Source: Candidatus Pantoea varia (GTDB lineage Bacteria > Pseudomonadota > Gammaproteobacteria > Enterobacterales > Enterobacteriaceae). Taken from it: a DNA stretch of 64,000 nt. Below are positions 56,230 through 64,000 of the stretch, one piece after another (positions within the stretch are counted from its first letter, which is position 1; each line of letters opens with the position of its first letter). The notes beneath the pieces are model-generated. The model was not told the DNA's origin, searched no databases, and saw nothing but the letters and a program-made list of their open reading frames with translations. The translations under genes and the position numbers were made by a program. The DNA lies in the NCBI RefSeq assembly GCF_900115075.1, contig NZ_FOVG01000001.1:248001-312000 (forward strand). The letters are read 5' to 3'.

Positions 56230-58236
56230 CTAAACCGCTTTCCCCTTCAGTAATTTCCTCACCCAGTAACGATTCGGATTGAGTGCTGCCAGGGTACTGG
56301 CATCCAGAGGCTGCGGTTCGCGCGCGAGCTGAGCAGCCAGCACTTCGGCCGCCAGCGGCGCACTGCACAGGCCGCGTGAACCCAGCGCCCCAAACAGATA
56401 CAAGCCCGCAAGATCGGGTGCGTCAGCGATGTCATGACCTGCCGCCAGCTGAGCCGGTAAATCGGCGTACTGCCTGAGCGTAGCGTTATAATCCGGCACG
56501 CCGCCCACCATCGGCAGGTGATCCCGCGTGGCACAGCGCACCCCCATTCTTGCCTCTCCTTCACTGACATCCACTGTGGCTGCCCAGCCGCTGTCAGGCA
56601 GACATTGCACCAGGCGGCTGCGGTTCTCCTGCTGGTCCTCTTCCCGGTAATCTGGAGCGGTATCACCACGGTGATAGCTGGCCCCGATGCAATGGGTGCC
56701 AAACTGCGGGCTGACGGGCGTCAGATAGCCGTCGTAACAGAGTACGGTTTGCAGTGCGTTAAGGCCCGGCGTTGAGGGAACATGGCTCACCTGACCGGCC
56801 ACCGGATAGGTCGGCAGCGGGGCGCTCTGCGCAAAGTCGGCAATGGCATGACCATTCGCCAGCACTACTGTTGCATGACGGACCGCCGGACGATCGCTGA
56901 ACGTCAGCGTCCAGTGTTCTTCCCCGCGTGACAGCTCGCTTACGCGGTGCAGCCAGTGAATACGCAATCCCTGGGTTTCGCCATGCGCCAGCATCGCGGT
57001 GGTCAGCTCTGCCGGTGAGAGCCAGCCACCCTGCGGGTAGAAAATACCGCGACAGCCGTGTTCGACATTCGCCAGCGTCTCCGCTTCTGCTACATCGACG
57101 CCATGGGCGATGGATTCAGGCAGGCCCATCGCCAGCATCTGATCAATCTTCTTACGGCTTTTCTCATCCCAGCCCAGCTGCAGCACACCGCTCCAGTGAT
57201 GCTCATAGGCCAGGGTTAACTGATCGTAGAGTCGTCGGGCAAAGCTGAAAGCCGCCGGGAAAAAGGTGGCAAGCGCCGGATCATGCTGGTTGAGCAGCGG
57301 ATAGAGCGCCCCCTGACGATTGCCGGACGCGCCCAGGGCGGGCGCTTCATCGGCGCAGTAAAGCGTGACCCGCCAGCCGCGGCGCAGCAATGCCAGCGCC
57401 AGCGTGGCACTGGCGACGCCGCCGCCAATCAGGGCAACGTCGCGCTGCTCCGCAGATTGGCGATGATACCAGGGTTGCGCGGCGGGCAGCGGAGGCGCAT
57501 CCTGTAACGGCCCGCATAGCATTTCGCGCTTCGGGCCAAATCCTTTGCGGCGAGTCACCGCAAAGCCCGCCTGCTGCAGACCGCGCCGGACAATACCTGC
57601 GGCAGTAAAGGTCGCGAAAGTTCCCTGCGGGCGCGCCAGTTTTGCCATCATGCCGAACAGTTCCGGTGTCCACATATCCGGGTTCTTCGAGGGCGCGAAA
57701 CCATCCAGGAACCAGGCATCCACCTGACGATTCAGGCTGTCATCCAGCTGTCCCATCAGCTGGTTAATATCGCCCAGCCACAGGTCGAGCGTGATGCGTC
57801 CGTCGTCAAACAGCAGTCGCTGACAGCCGGGCAGGGCAGCAGGCCACTGCGCCTGTAAGGCCTCCGCCCAGGGAGCCAGTTCAGGCCAGTGCTGCTGGGC
57901 CGCAGCCAGGTCATCACGGGTTAACGGAAATTTCTCAAAGCTGATGAAATGCAGACGTTTTAAAGTGGCATCAGGCTGCTCGCGCTGAAACGTATCGAAC
58001 GCCTGCCACAGCGTCAGGAAATTGAGGCCGGTGCCAAAACCGCTTTCCGCCACAACCAGCAGATCGCGCGGATGCTCCGCAAAACGCTGTGGGAAACCGT
58101 TGCCGCCAAGGAACACATAGCGTGTCTCTTCCAGACCATTGTCGTTAGAGAAATAGACATCGCCAAACGCTCGGGAAACAGGTGTACCCTGTTCATTCCA
58201 GTTTAGCTGCGCATGTTCAACCGGTGTTAATTTCAC
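56230..58236 (-). CDS. mnmC: tRNA mnm5s2U biosynthesis bifunctional protein MnmC
   Basis: From the GTG at 58236 the product has 668 residues, exactly the E. coli length. The N-terminal half is the SAM methyltransferase ([37 protein letters not shown]), the C-terminal half the FAD oxidase ([54 protein letters not shown]). It completes the wobble-U34 side chain in tRNA. An upstream in-frame ATG at 58362 would run through the fabB promoter and is unlikely. Confidence 0.95.
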   Translation of the reverse strand: MKLTPVEHAQLNWNEQGTPVSRAFGDVYFSNDNGLEETRYVFLGGNGFPQRFAEHPRDLLVVAESGFGTGLNFLTLWQAFDTFQREQPDATLKRLHFISFEKFPLTRDDLAAAQQHWPELAPWAEALQAQWPAALPGCQRLLFDDGRITLDLWLGDINQLMGQLDDSLNRQVDAWFLDGFAPSKNPDMWTPELFGMMAKLARPQGTFATFTAAGIVRRGLQQAGFAVTRRKGFGPKREMLCGPLQDAPPLPAAQPWYHRQSAEQRDVALIGGGVASATLALALLRRGWRVTLYCADEAPALGASGNRQGALYPLLNQHDPALATFFPAAFSFARRLYDQLTLAYEHHWSGVLQLGWDEKSRKKIDQMLAMGLPESIAHGVDVAEAETLANVEHGCRGIFYPQGGWLSPAELTTAMLAHGETQGLRIHWLHRVSELSRGEEHWTLTFSDRPAVRHATVVLANGHAIADFAQSAPLPTYPVAGQVSHVPSTPGLNALQTVLCYDGYLTPVSPQFGTHCIGASYHRGDTAPDYREEDQQENRSRLVQCLPDSGWAATVDVSEGEARMGVRCATRDHLPMVGGVPDYNATLRQYADLPAQLAAGHDIADAPDLAGLYLFGALGSRGLCSAPLAAEVLAAQLAREPQPLDASTLAALNPNRYWVRKLLKGKAV

Positions 58237-58312
58237 GGTAAAGGCTCGTTTTTCAGGCAGTGGCGCGATTCTAGCGACCCGCGTGACATGACGCAAATTT
58301 ACAAAAGGAAAT

Positions 58313-58353
58313 AGCTGATCGGACTTGTTCGGCGTACAAGTGTACGCTAGAGT
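58313..58353 (+). promoter_or_regulatory. fabB promoter with FadR and FabR sites
   Basis: A sigma-70-like promoter TTGTTC (58325-58330), 17-base spacer, TAGAGT (58348-58353) lies 38 bases before fabB. The spacer is filled by the palindrome GCGTACA-AG-TGTACGC (58332-58347), the form of a FabR operator. Immediately upstream and overlapping the -35 box, AGCTGATCGGACTTGTT (58313-58329) agrees with the FadR consensus at 13 of 16 positions, in the position where FadR activates fabB in E. coli. Together they give activation by FadR and repression by FabR with unsaturated acyl chains. Confidence 0.8.
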
Positions 58354-58390
58354 GCATGCCAATTAAGAAGAAGTGGATGAGGAAGATTGA

Positions 58391-59611
58391 ATGAAACGTG
58401 CTGTGATTACTGGCTTAGGGATCGTTTCCAGTATTGGTAATAACCAGCAGGAGGTGCTGTCATCTCTGCGTGAAGGACGCTCTGGCATCACCTTTTCTGA
58501 AGAGATGAAAGATTCCGGCATGCGTAGTCACGTCTGGGGTAACGTTAAATTAGATACCACCGGCCTCATCGATCGCAAAGTTGTGCGTTTTATGAGTGAT
58601 GCGTCCATCTATGCTTATCTTTCCATGGAAGAAGCGATTAAAGATTCCGGCCTCACCACTGAAGCGTATCAGAGCAACCCACGTGTGGGTCTGATTGCCG
58701 GTTCAGGCGGCGGTTCTCCGCGTTTCCAGGTGTTTGGTGCTGATGCAATGCGCAGCCCACGTGGCCTGAAAGCGGTTGGCCCTTACGTGGTCACCAAAGC
58801 GATGGCCTCGGGTGTTTCTGCCTGCCTCGCCACGCCATTCAAGATTCATGGCGTAAACTACTCGATTAGCTCTGCCTGTGCCACCTCGGCGCACTGTATT
58901 GGTAACGCCGTTGAGCAGATTCAGCTTGGCAAGCAGGATATCGTTTTTGCGGGCGGCGGCGAAGAGCTGTGCTGGGAAATGGCCTGTGAGTTCGACGCCA
59001 TGGGCGCCCTCTCTACCCGCTACAACGACACGCCAGAAAAAGCGTCACGCACTTATGACAATGAGCGCGATGGCTTTGTTATCGCCGGTGGCGGTGGCAT
59101 GGTGGTGGTTGAAGAGCTGGAGCATGCGCTGGCACGTGGTGCGCACATTTATGCCGAAATCGTCGGTTACGGTGCCACTTCAGACGGTGCAGACATGGTC
59201 GCTCCATCAGGCGAAGGCGCAGTGCGTTGCATGAAGATGGCGATGCACGGTGTTGATACACCCATCGACTATCTGAACAGCCACGGAACCTCTACCCCGG
59301 TGGGTGATGTTAAAGAGCTGGGTGCGATTCGTGAAGTGTTTGGCGATAACACGCCATACATCTCAGCCACCAAAGCGATGACCGGCCACTCGCTGGGTGC
59401 CGCTGGCGTGCAGGAAGCGATTTACTCGCTGCTGATGCTGGAGCATGGCTTTATCGCGCCAAGCATCAACATCACCTCGCTGGACGCTGCCGCAACCGGT
59501 ATGAACATCGTCACTGCGCCGATGGAAAAAGAGCTGACCACCGTGATGTCTAACAGCTTTGGTTTTGGCGGCACCAACGCCACATTGACCATGCGTAAAT
59601 ATCAGGCGTAA
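58391..59611 (+). CDS. fabB: Beta-ketoacyl-ACP synthase I FabB
   Basis: The 406-residue protein has the E. coli length and catalytic set: Cys163 in [10 protein letters not shown], His in [11 protein letters not shown] and in [12 protein letters not shown], with the Lys preceding it. FabB elongates acyl-ACP and is needed for unsaturated fatty acid synthesis in the cytoplasm. It is divergent from mnmC, with FadR and FabR sites in the shared gap, and is followed by a clear terminator. Confidence 0.98.
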   Translation: MKRAVITGLGIVSSIGNNQQEVLSSLREGRSGITFSEEMKDSGMRSHVWGNVKLDTTGLIDRKVVRFMSDASIYAYLSMEEAIKDSGLTTEAYQSNPRVGLIAGSGGGSPRFQVFGADAMRSPRGLKAVGPYVVTKAMASGVSACLATPFKIHGVNYSISSACATSAHCIGNAVEQIQLGKQDIVFAGGGEELCWEMACEFDAMGALSTRYNDTPEKASRTYDNERDGFVIAGGGGMVVVEELEHALARGAHIYAEIVGYGATSDGADMVAPSGEGAVRCMKMAMHGVDTPIDYLNSHGTSTPVGDVKELGAIREVFGDNTPYISATKAMTGHSLGAAGVQEAIYSLLMLEHGFIAPSINITSLDAAATGMNIVTAPMEKELTTVMSNSFGFGGTNATLTMRKYQA

Positions 59612-59631
59612 TCGTTACGTCAGCACTCTGA

Positions 59632-59660
59632 AGGGCCGGCTTGCCGGTCCTTTTTGTTTT
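59632..59660 (+). terminator. Terminator after fabB
   Basis: AGGGCCGGC (59632-59640), TT loop, GCCGGTCCT (59643-59651) with a G-U pair is followed by TTTTGTTTTT. Confidence 0.85.
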
Positions 59661-59697
59661 TACAGCCCCTTTGCGTTACCTCATTTACTCCTTGGTA

Positions 59698-61122
59698 TTA
59701 ACCTTCCCGCTGCAGTAGCCGCAGCAACTTATTGCATCCCGCCTCAATCTCGTCAGGTGTCAGCGCGGCAAAGCCCAGCATCCAGCCTTGCTGAGACTCA
59801 GGTCCGGCATAGAGCGGGCTGAGACGTGGCAAGAGCAGACCCTCTTGTGCCGCCAGCGCGGTTAAGCGTGCTTCATCCTTCTGCAATTTCACCGTCAGCT
59901 GCAATCCGCCGCCGCTGGCTATCGGCGTGATCCATGGCGAGAGCCGCTGCTCAATCTGCTCAAGCAACCGATCGCGACGGCTATGATAGAGCTGACGCAT
60001 CAGCCGCAGATGGCTGGCGAAATGTCCCTGTTGCAGAAAGGCGGCAGTGACAGCCTGCGGCAGCAGGGCGCTGTGCCCATCCAGCACGCTGCGTGCCTGG
60101 CCGATGGGCGTAATGAGTGCGGATGGCACCACCATCCAGGCCAGCCGCAGGGAGGGAAACAGCGACTTTGAGAAAGTGCCGAGCGTAATGACCCGCTGGT
60201 GGCGATCCAGCCCCTGCAGCGCTGGAATCGGACGCTCGTCGTAGTGAAATTCGCTATCGTAATCGTCCTCGATCAGCCAGCTCTGGTTGCGCTGCGCCCA
60301 GTCGAGCCATGCCAGACGCCTCGGCAGGCTCAGCGTGACACCGGTAGGATAATGATGCGAGGGCGTCAGATACATGAGCTTTGCACTGCCGCTGGCAGGA
60401 CGCGCACCTTCGGCATCGACCGCAATCCCGCGCACCTCTGCGCCTGCAGTCAGAAAGGCATTACGCGCACCGGGATAGCCCGGCTCCTCCATCCACACTT
60501 CATCACCCGGATCGACGAACATCATGGCAAGTAACTGCAGCGCCTGTTGCGAACTGGTCAGAATAATGACCTGCTCCGGTTGACATACGACGCCCCGGGA
60601 GAGCGCCAGATAATCAGCGAGTGCGCTGCGTAACGGCAGGTAGCCGCCGGGATCGCCATAGCCCATTGCAGCGCTGCCCAGTGCGCGCTGCACACTGCTG
60701 CTCAGACGCCGCCAGATGTCATGGGGAAAAGCGCGTAACTCTGGTGAACCGGCGGCGAACGCGTGAGGAAAAGGGGGATCCTGACAGCCACCGGTTGCCA
60801 GCACCTGCTGACCCCGCACCGAAAAGCGGGCGGGCTGAGGCCGGGCCGGTAAGGTTGAGCGGCTGGCGGGAATGCTGATGCCGACAAAGGTACCGCGACC
60901 GGTCTCGCGTCGCAGATAACCTTCACTCTCCAGCTGGCCGTAGGCTGCTTCCACCGTAACGCGTGACAGATGCAGATCCTGCGCCAGCTGTCGGCTGGAC
61001 GGTAACTGTTGACCCGCGTGCAGATGGTGACGGTTGATCGCCAGCCGCAGGGTAGAACAGAGTCGCTCACGCACGCCGCCGCTGGTCTGATGCTGGAAAA
61101 GCTTTAACAACGGTGAAGCCAT
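59698..61122 (-). CDS. MocR-type (GntR/aminotransferase) transcriptional regulator
   Basis: The 474-residue protein has an N-terminal GntR winged helix (LPSSRQLAQDLHLSRVTVEAAYGQLESEGYL, residues 40-70) fused to a class I aminotransferase-like domain. PLP residues are kept: EDDYDSEF (Asp287, Tyr288) and the Schiff-base Lys319 in GTFSKSLFP. MocR proteins use PLP as effector and regulate pyridoxal, GABA or taurine genes; the target here is unknown. It is divergent from a rhodanese gene with 87 bases between starts, in which an ATACC/GGTAT inverted repeat lies. Confidence 0.9.
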   Translation of the reverse strand: MASPLLKLFQHQTSGGVRERLCSTLRLAINRHHLHAGQQLPSSRQLAQDLHLSRVTVEAAYGQLESEGYLRRETGRGTFVGISIPASRSTLPARPQPARFSVRGQQVLATGGCQDPPFPHAFAAGSPELRAFPHDIWRRLSSSVQRALGSAAMGYGDPGGYLPLRSALADYLALSRGVVCQPEQVIILTSSQQALQLLAMMFVDPGDEVWMEEPGYPGARNAFLTAGAEVRGIAVDAEGARPASGSAKLMYLTPSHHYPTGVTLSLPRRLAWLDWAQRNQSWLIEDDYDSEFHYDERPIPALQGLDRHQRVITLGTFSKSLFPSLRLAWMVVPSALITPIGQARSVLDGHSALLPQAVTAAFLQQGHFASHLRLMRQLYHSRRDRLLEQIEQRLSPWITPIASGGGLQLTVKLQKDEARLTALAAQEGLLLPRLSPLYAGPESQQGWMLGFAALTPDEIEAGCNKLLRLLQREG

Positions 61123-61209
61123 AAGGGTCTTATACCTGGTGGAAAATGGGTATCAATCAGCAGTCCACTTTGCCGTAAACTGCGAACTCACCACAACAGG
61201 AGAATCGTT

Positions 61210-61653
61210 ATGTCATCGGTTTTACGCATTCCAGCCGCCACACCGCAGCAAAGCCTCGACTATCTGCAGGAAAAACTCGCTTATTACACCGACGCCTGGG
61301 ATCTGGCGGAAGACCTGGTGCAGCAGCTCGCGGCTATTGTGGTGATCGATGCGCGCGCGCCGGAGGTTTATCGCGCGGGGCATATCTGCGGCGCAATAAA
61401 CTTCCCGCATCGTGAGATGGATGCCAGCACCACGGCCCCGCTTGACCGCAGCAAAGTGTATGTCACGTATTGTGACGGCATTGGCTGCAACGGCTCGACG
61501 AAAGCGGCCCTGAAGCTGGCATCGCTGGGGTTTCAGGTGAAGGAATTAATTGGCGGGCTGGATTTCTGGAAGCGTGATGGTCATCCGCTGACCTGGGGTG
61601 ATGCACCGGGCGAATGGCCAGTCGCCACGCCCGTAGCATCCTGTGGCTGTTAA
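61210..61653 (+). CDS. Rhodanese-domain sulfurtransferase-like protein
   Basis: The 147-residue single-domain rhodanese has VVIDARAPEVYRAGHICGAINFPH and the active-site loop YCDGIGCNGSTKAA with Cys88 as the expected catalytic residue. The C-terminus ends in SCGC, an extra thiol pair. It may transfer sulfur or act in detoxification in the cytoplasm. Its stop lies one base from the convergent flk stop. Probably controlled by the divergent MocR-type regulator (inference from position). Confidence 0.88.
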   Translation: MSSVLRIPAATPQQSLDYLQEKLAYYTDAWDLAEDLVQQLAAIVVIDARAPEVYRAGHICGAINFPHREMDASTTAPLDRSKVYVTYCDGIGCNGSTKAALKLASLGFQVKELIGGLDFWKRDGHPLTWGDAPGEWPVATPVASCGC

Positions 61654-61654
61654 C

Positions 61655-62701
61655 TCAGAGTACCAGCCAGAGTATAAGAGTGATGGCAACCAGTACGATA
61701 AAGAAGCCCAGCAGGGGACGCTGTGCCAGAGGCTGAATCGCGGGGGGCAGTGACGTCACAAATGGCGACCAGATCGGCTGCGGTTTGATCTCGCTGGGTG
61801 ACAGCGGCTGTTCGAGAATTTTTTCTGCCCGGTCAGCGCGACGGCTGAACAGGAAGTTCAGCAGATCCTGGGTCTGAGTCGCAGTAAGCACCGTCTGCGG
61901 CGTAGCCTGGAAACGCTGCTGGCTGTAATCCTCCAGTTGCTGCCGCTCCTGCTGATCAAGCGGCTGTTTCAGCGACGCTTCCAGCAAGTGCAGCGTCGGT
62001 GCGCTGTGCTGACTGAGCGTCTGGCGCACCTGCAGATACTGGGTCAACAGCGGGAAGTGGCGTGACGGGATCGGATCGCCGCTGGTCAGATTCACCAGCT
62101 TCAGCGCCGCCGTCCACAGCTTACCGGTGGATTCGCCAGTCGCCGCGGCAAGACGGACCACCTGCTGATTCAGCGTATGGTGTTCGGCTGGCAGCAGCGT
62201 GCGATCGCTGACGCGGATCTGCTGAGGCTGGGGAATCGTCATCTGCCCGTTCTGCAGCATTGTCAGCACCTGATGCAGCTGATCCTGGCTCAGCGCGCTC
62301 AGGACTGTCTGACCAAACTGCTGACGGATAAAATCGCTGACAGCCTGACGGTTATTGCCTTTCGGCAGCAGCTCGGTGAGCTGGGTCATCAGCTGACGCG
62401 TAGCATGCCCATTCTGTGTCTGTGTGAGGCGGTTATTCAGATACTGTTCCGCTGCCGGAAAATGGCGCGACTGCAACTCCGCTTCACTCTTTACGCCCAC
62501 TTCATGGCGGACGCCCGCCCACAGCTCAGGTGCTTTAAGATTGCTGAGCGATGAGATGCGCACGATCAGGCGTTCTAACGTCGTGCGCTGCGCAGGGGAA
62601 AGCGGCTGTTCACCGGCCACTGAACCGTGACGCGTGACGCCGGTTTGCGGATTGACAGATGAACGATCGACCGGCGCACCGGGGCCGCTGAGTGGTTGCA
62701 T
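61655..62701 (-). CDS. flk: Flagella biosynthesis regulator Flk
   Basis: From ATG 62701 (ribosome site AAGGAA) the 348-residue product matches E. coli Flk: MQPLSGPGAP, LSPAQRTTLERLIVR, SRHFPAAEQYLNNRL, LLPKGNNRQAVSDFIRQQFGQT, IPQPQQIRVSDRTLLPAEH, and a single C-terminal membrane anchor (last 20 residues). Flk is a tail-anchored inner-membrane protein facing the cytoplasm that delays the hook-to-filament export switch. The longer frame to 62797 runs through a terminator and is unlikely. The family usually lies near fabB and pdxB. Confidence 0.92.
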   Translation of the reverse strand: MQPLSGPGAPVDRSSVNPQTGVTRHGSVAGEQPLSPAQRTTLERLIVRISSLSNLKAPELWAGVRHEVGVKSEAELQSRHFPAAEQYLNNRLTQTQNGHATRQLMTQLTELLPKGNNRQAVSDFIRQQFGQTVLSALSQDQLHQVLTMLQNGQMTIPQPQQIRVSDRTLLPAEHHTLNQQVVRLAAATGESTGKLWTAALKLVNLTSGDPIPSRHFPLLTQYLQVRQTLSQHSAPTLHLLEASLKQPLDQQERQQLEDYSQQRFQATPQTVLTATQTQDLLNFLFSRRADRAEKILEQPLSPSEIKPQPIWSPFVTSLPPAIQPLAQRPLLGFFIVLVAITLILWLVL

Positions 62702-62765
62702 GGCGGATTCCTTGGGAAAACAGAACAGCGTGGGGTGCGCCGGAAAATGAATAGGCCATGATAGC

Positions 62766-62793
62766 AAAAGCCCCCGGGAAATCCCACGGGGGC
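62766..62793 (-). terminator. Leftward terminator upstream of flk
   Basis: On the minus strand GCCCCCG (62793-62787), 10-base loop, CGGGGGC (62776-62770) is followed by TTTT. It ends transcription from the right, about 135 bases after the stop of the DMT transporter gene and before flk, so flk needs its own promoter in 62702-62765. Confidence 0.7.
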
Positions 62794-62814
62794 GCACGCG
62801 TTTCGGCAGGAGAT

Positions 62815-62877
62815 TTACGCTTCAGTGGCTAACGCCGCCCGCCCTTCTTCACTGCCCCTCCGCAACAGCATGATCAT
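62815..62877 (-). CDS. Possible 20-residue peptide gene
   Basis: On the minus strand an ATG at 62877 opens 20 codons to a TAA at 62815 (start MIMLLRRG, end ALATEA), followed 22 bases later by the terminator at 62793. It lacks a clear ribosome site and shows no leader-peptide codon run. It may be chance; it is listed because the DMT gene to its right stops 50 bases earlier and the terminator lies beyond it. Confidence 0.15.
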   Translation of the reverse strand: MIMLLRRGSEEGRAALATEA

Positions 62878-62882
62878 TTTCT

Positions 62883-62908
62883 ACTGCCACTGCCACTGCC
62901 ACTGCCAC
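62883..62908. repeat. Short tandem repeat, four copies of ACTGCC
   Basis: The hexamer ACTGCC is repeated four times without change (62883-62906) plus AC. It lies just after the stop of the minus-strand transporter gene, outside coding sequence, so copy-number change would not alter a protein. Confidence 0.85.
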
Positions 62909-62927
62909 AATCCACGGGGACCGCTGT

Positions 62928-63827
62928 TCAGGGCTGTGATTGGCTGACCGCTTTACGCCGGGTTAAAGGCGTCCGTAGCCGCTGCGCCAGAATAACCCCG
63001 AACAGTGTCAGACCGCCGCCAATCCAGTGGTAACTGTGTAGTTGCTCATGCAGGAAAATCACCGCGATCACCGCGGTAAATACCGGGATCAGATTCATAA
63101 AGATACTGGTGGTGCTGGCACCCAGACGCTGCACACCGTGGATCCACAGGAACGGCGCGATGATCGAAGCAAACAGACCGGCAAAGGCCACCAGCGGCAG
63201 GTTGTGCCGGTTAAGCGCCACCTCGGGGGCCAGCAGAAAACCAGGCAACAGCAGCACGACACCGAATAAAATCTGCACATACAGGCTTTGCCAGATCGGC
63301 AGCGGCAGTGCCCAGCGCCGTGTCAGCACGCCATACAGCGCATAGGCGGCGGAGGCGGCCAGCATCAGCAGTTCACCTTTGCCCAGGCCATGATTCAGCA
63401 GTTGCATCACGTTGCCCTCACTGACCAGCCACACCAGACCGGTAAAGGAGATGATGCTGCCGAGCAGGATGCCGAGCGTCGGCGCAATCCGCAGGATCAC
63501 CACGCTCAGCAGCACGGTAAGCAGCGGGATCAGGGCACCGATAATGCCCATAAAGAGTGCGCTGACACTTTGTGCTGCGTAGTAGGCGAGACTCTGATAG
63601 AGCACCATGCCGAGCAGGCCAAGGATCGCCAGCCGCCAGAGGTGCGGTTTAATAACCTGACGCGCGCGCCACACGCCGGGCAGCACAAAGGGGGTCAGCA
63701 CCAGCAGCGCCAGCAGCCAGCGATAGAACGAGATCGCAGCCGGATCGATCGCACCCGCCGAGAGTTTGCTGACAATTGAGTTGATCGACCAGATTATTAC
63801 CGCAAAGAGCGGGTACAGGAAAAACAT
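62928..63827 (-). CDS. EamA-family (DMT superfamily) transporter
   Basis: From ATG 63827 (ribosome site GGAGAG) the product has 299 residues with ten membrane helices in two EamA repeats: FAVIIWSINSIVSKLSAG at the start and LLMLAASAAYALYGVLTRRW opening the second half. Such proteins export small metabolites across the inner membrane; substrate unknown. The frame is open to 63902, but that start has no ribosome site and lies in the divergent promoter region. It is a different protein from the DMT exporter at 5604-6503. Confidence 0.9.
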   Translation of the reverse strand: MFFLYPLFAVIIWSINSIVSKLSAGAIDPAAISFYRWLLALLVLTPFVLPGVWRARQVIKPHLWRLAILGLLGMVLYQSLAYYAAQSVSALFMGIIGALIPLLTVLLSVVILRIAPTLGILLGSIISFTGLVWLVSEGNVMQLLNHGLGKGELLMLAASAAYALYGVLTRRWALPLPIWQSLYVQILFGVVLLLPGFLLAPEVALNRHNLPLVAFAGLFASIIAPFLWIHGVQRLGASTTSIFMNLIPVFTAVIAVIFLHEQLHSYHWIGGGLTLFGVILAQRLRTPLTRRKAVSQSQP

Positions 63828-63924
63828 GCTGACTCTCCACACGCCATAATGAGGCGCAGTGTACGCTTGTCCGGATTTATTCAGATAGTTAATATCGGAC
63901 AAAATTAATGGTGGAGCGGACAGA

Positions 63925-64000
63925 ATGACCCTGAAAGTGATCTACCAGCCGCCCCTTGATGCGCCGCAACTGCACTACTTTATGCGTTACGAGCAGGCCA
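63925..64000 (+). CDS. Start of an unidentified gene, cut by window end
   Basis: ATG at 63925, with GGAG about 9 bases upstream, opens a frame that stays open to the window end: 25 codons beginning MTLKVIYQPPLDAPQLHY. It is divergent from the DMT transporter, a position often taken by its regulator, but 25 residues are too few to assign a family. Confidence 0.55.
   Translation, partial: MTLKVIYQPPLDAPQLHYFMRYEQA

Noticed and set aside
58237-58362. ATG-started long form of MnmC
   Set aside because: The extension crosses the fabB FadR/FabR promoter region; the GTG at 58236 gives exactly the E. coli length of 668 residues.

Overview
The window is chromosomal DNA of an enterobacterium, most probably Erwiniaceae and Pantoea-like (inference). 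The right-hand 20 kb follows the Escherichia coli gene order mlaA-fadL-yfcZ-fadIJ-sixA-smrB-prmB-aroC-mepA-yfcA-epmC-yfcL-mnmC-fabB-flk almost gene for gene, but an eight-gene cytochrome c maturation operon (ccmA to ccmI) lies between yfdC and mlaA, and ccmH and ccmI are separate genes. Coding density is high and most DNA is GC-rich.

Layout. 1-7.6 kb: end of an IclR-type regulator, a UspA-like protein, an unknown membrane protein, two small lipoproteins (one a 57-residue His/Gly-rich protein on the minus strand), an SMP-30/gluconolactonase-like enzyme, the pyruvate-responsive transporter yhjX with a recognisable YpdB box, an AriR/YmgB-like small protein, and a divergent DMT exporter/AraC regulator pair. 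7.6-8.1 kb: AT-rich gap. 8.1-34.8 kb: a complete type VI secretion system (tssB-C-K-L, OmpA-family protein, hcp, clpV, vgrG, then an effector cassette, then tssM-A-F-G-J-E and vasL). The cassette reads VgrG with a C-terminal transthyretin-like tail, an AT-rich membrane-anchored putative immunity protein (Tli3-like), a Tle3-type lipase effector, a PAAR tip protein and an unrecognised 476-residue membrane protein. 35.07-35.14 kb: tRNA-Arg(CCT), argW, a known island integration site, directly at the right edge of the T6SS block. 35.4-43.5 kb: yfdC and ccmABCDEFGHI. 43.7-64 kb: the lipid and translation-related backbone listed above, then a MocR-type regulator divergent from a rhodanese, flk, a second DMT exporter and the first 25 codons of a further gene.

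Regulation readable from the sequence: FadR-like operators at fadL (two), fadI and fabB; a FabR palindrome filling the fabB promoter spacer; a direct repeat with 11-base spacer of the YpdB type upstream of yhjX; a rho-independent terminator directly after hcp and before clpV. Fatty acid uptake (FadL), anaerobic beta-oxidation (FadIJ) and unsaturated fatty acid synthesis (FabB) would thus share FadR control. No integrase, IS element, CRISPR array or rRNA was seen.

Most interesting items: the effector/immunity/PAAR/unknown-membrane-protein cassette, the unknown membrane protein as a possible effector-loading factor, the N-terminal extension on VasL, and two candidate small RNAs that end in minus-strand terminators.
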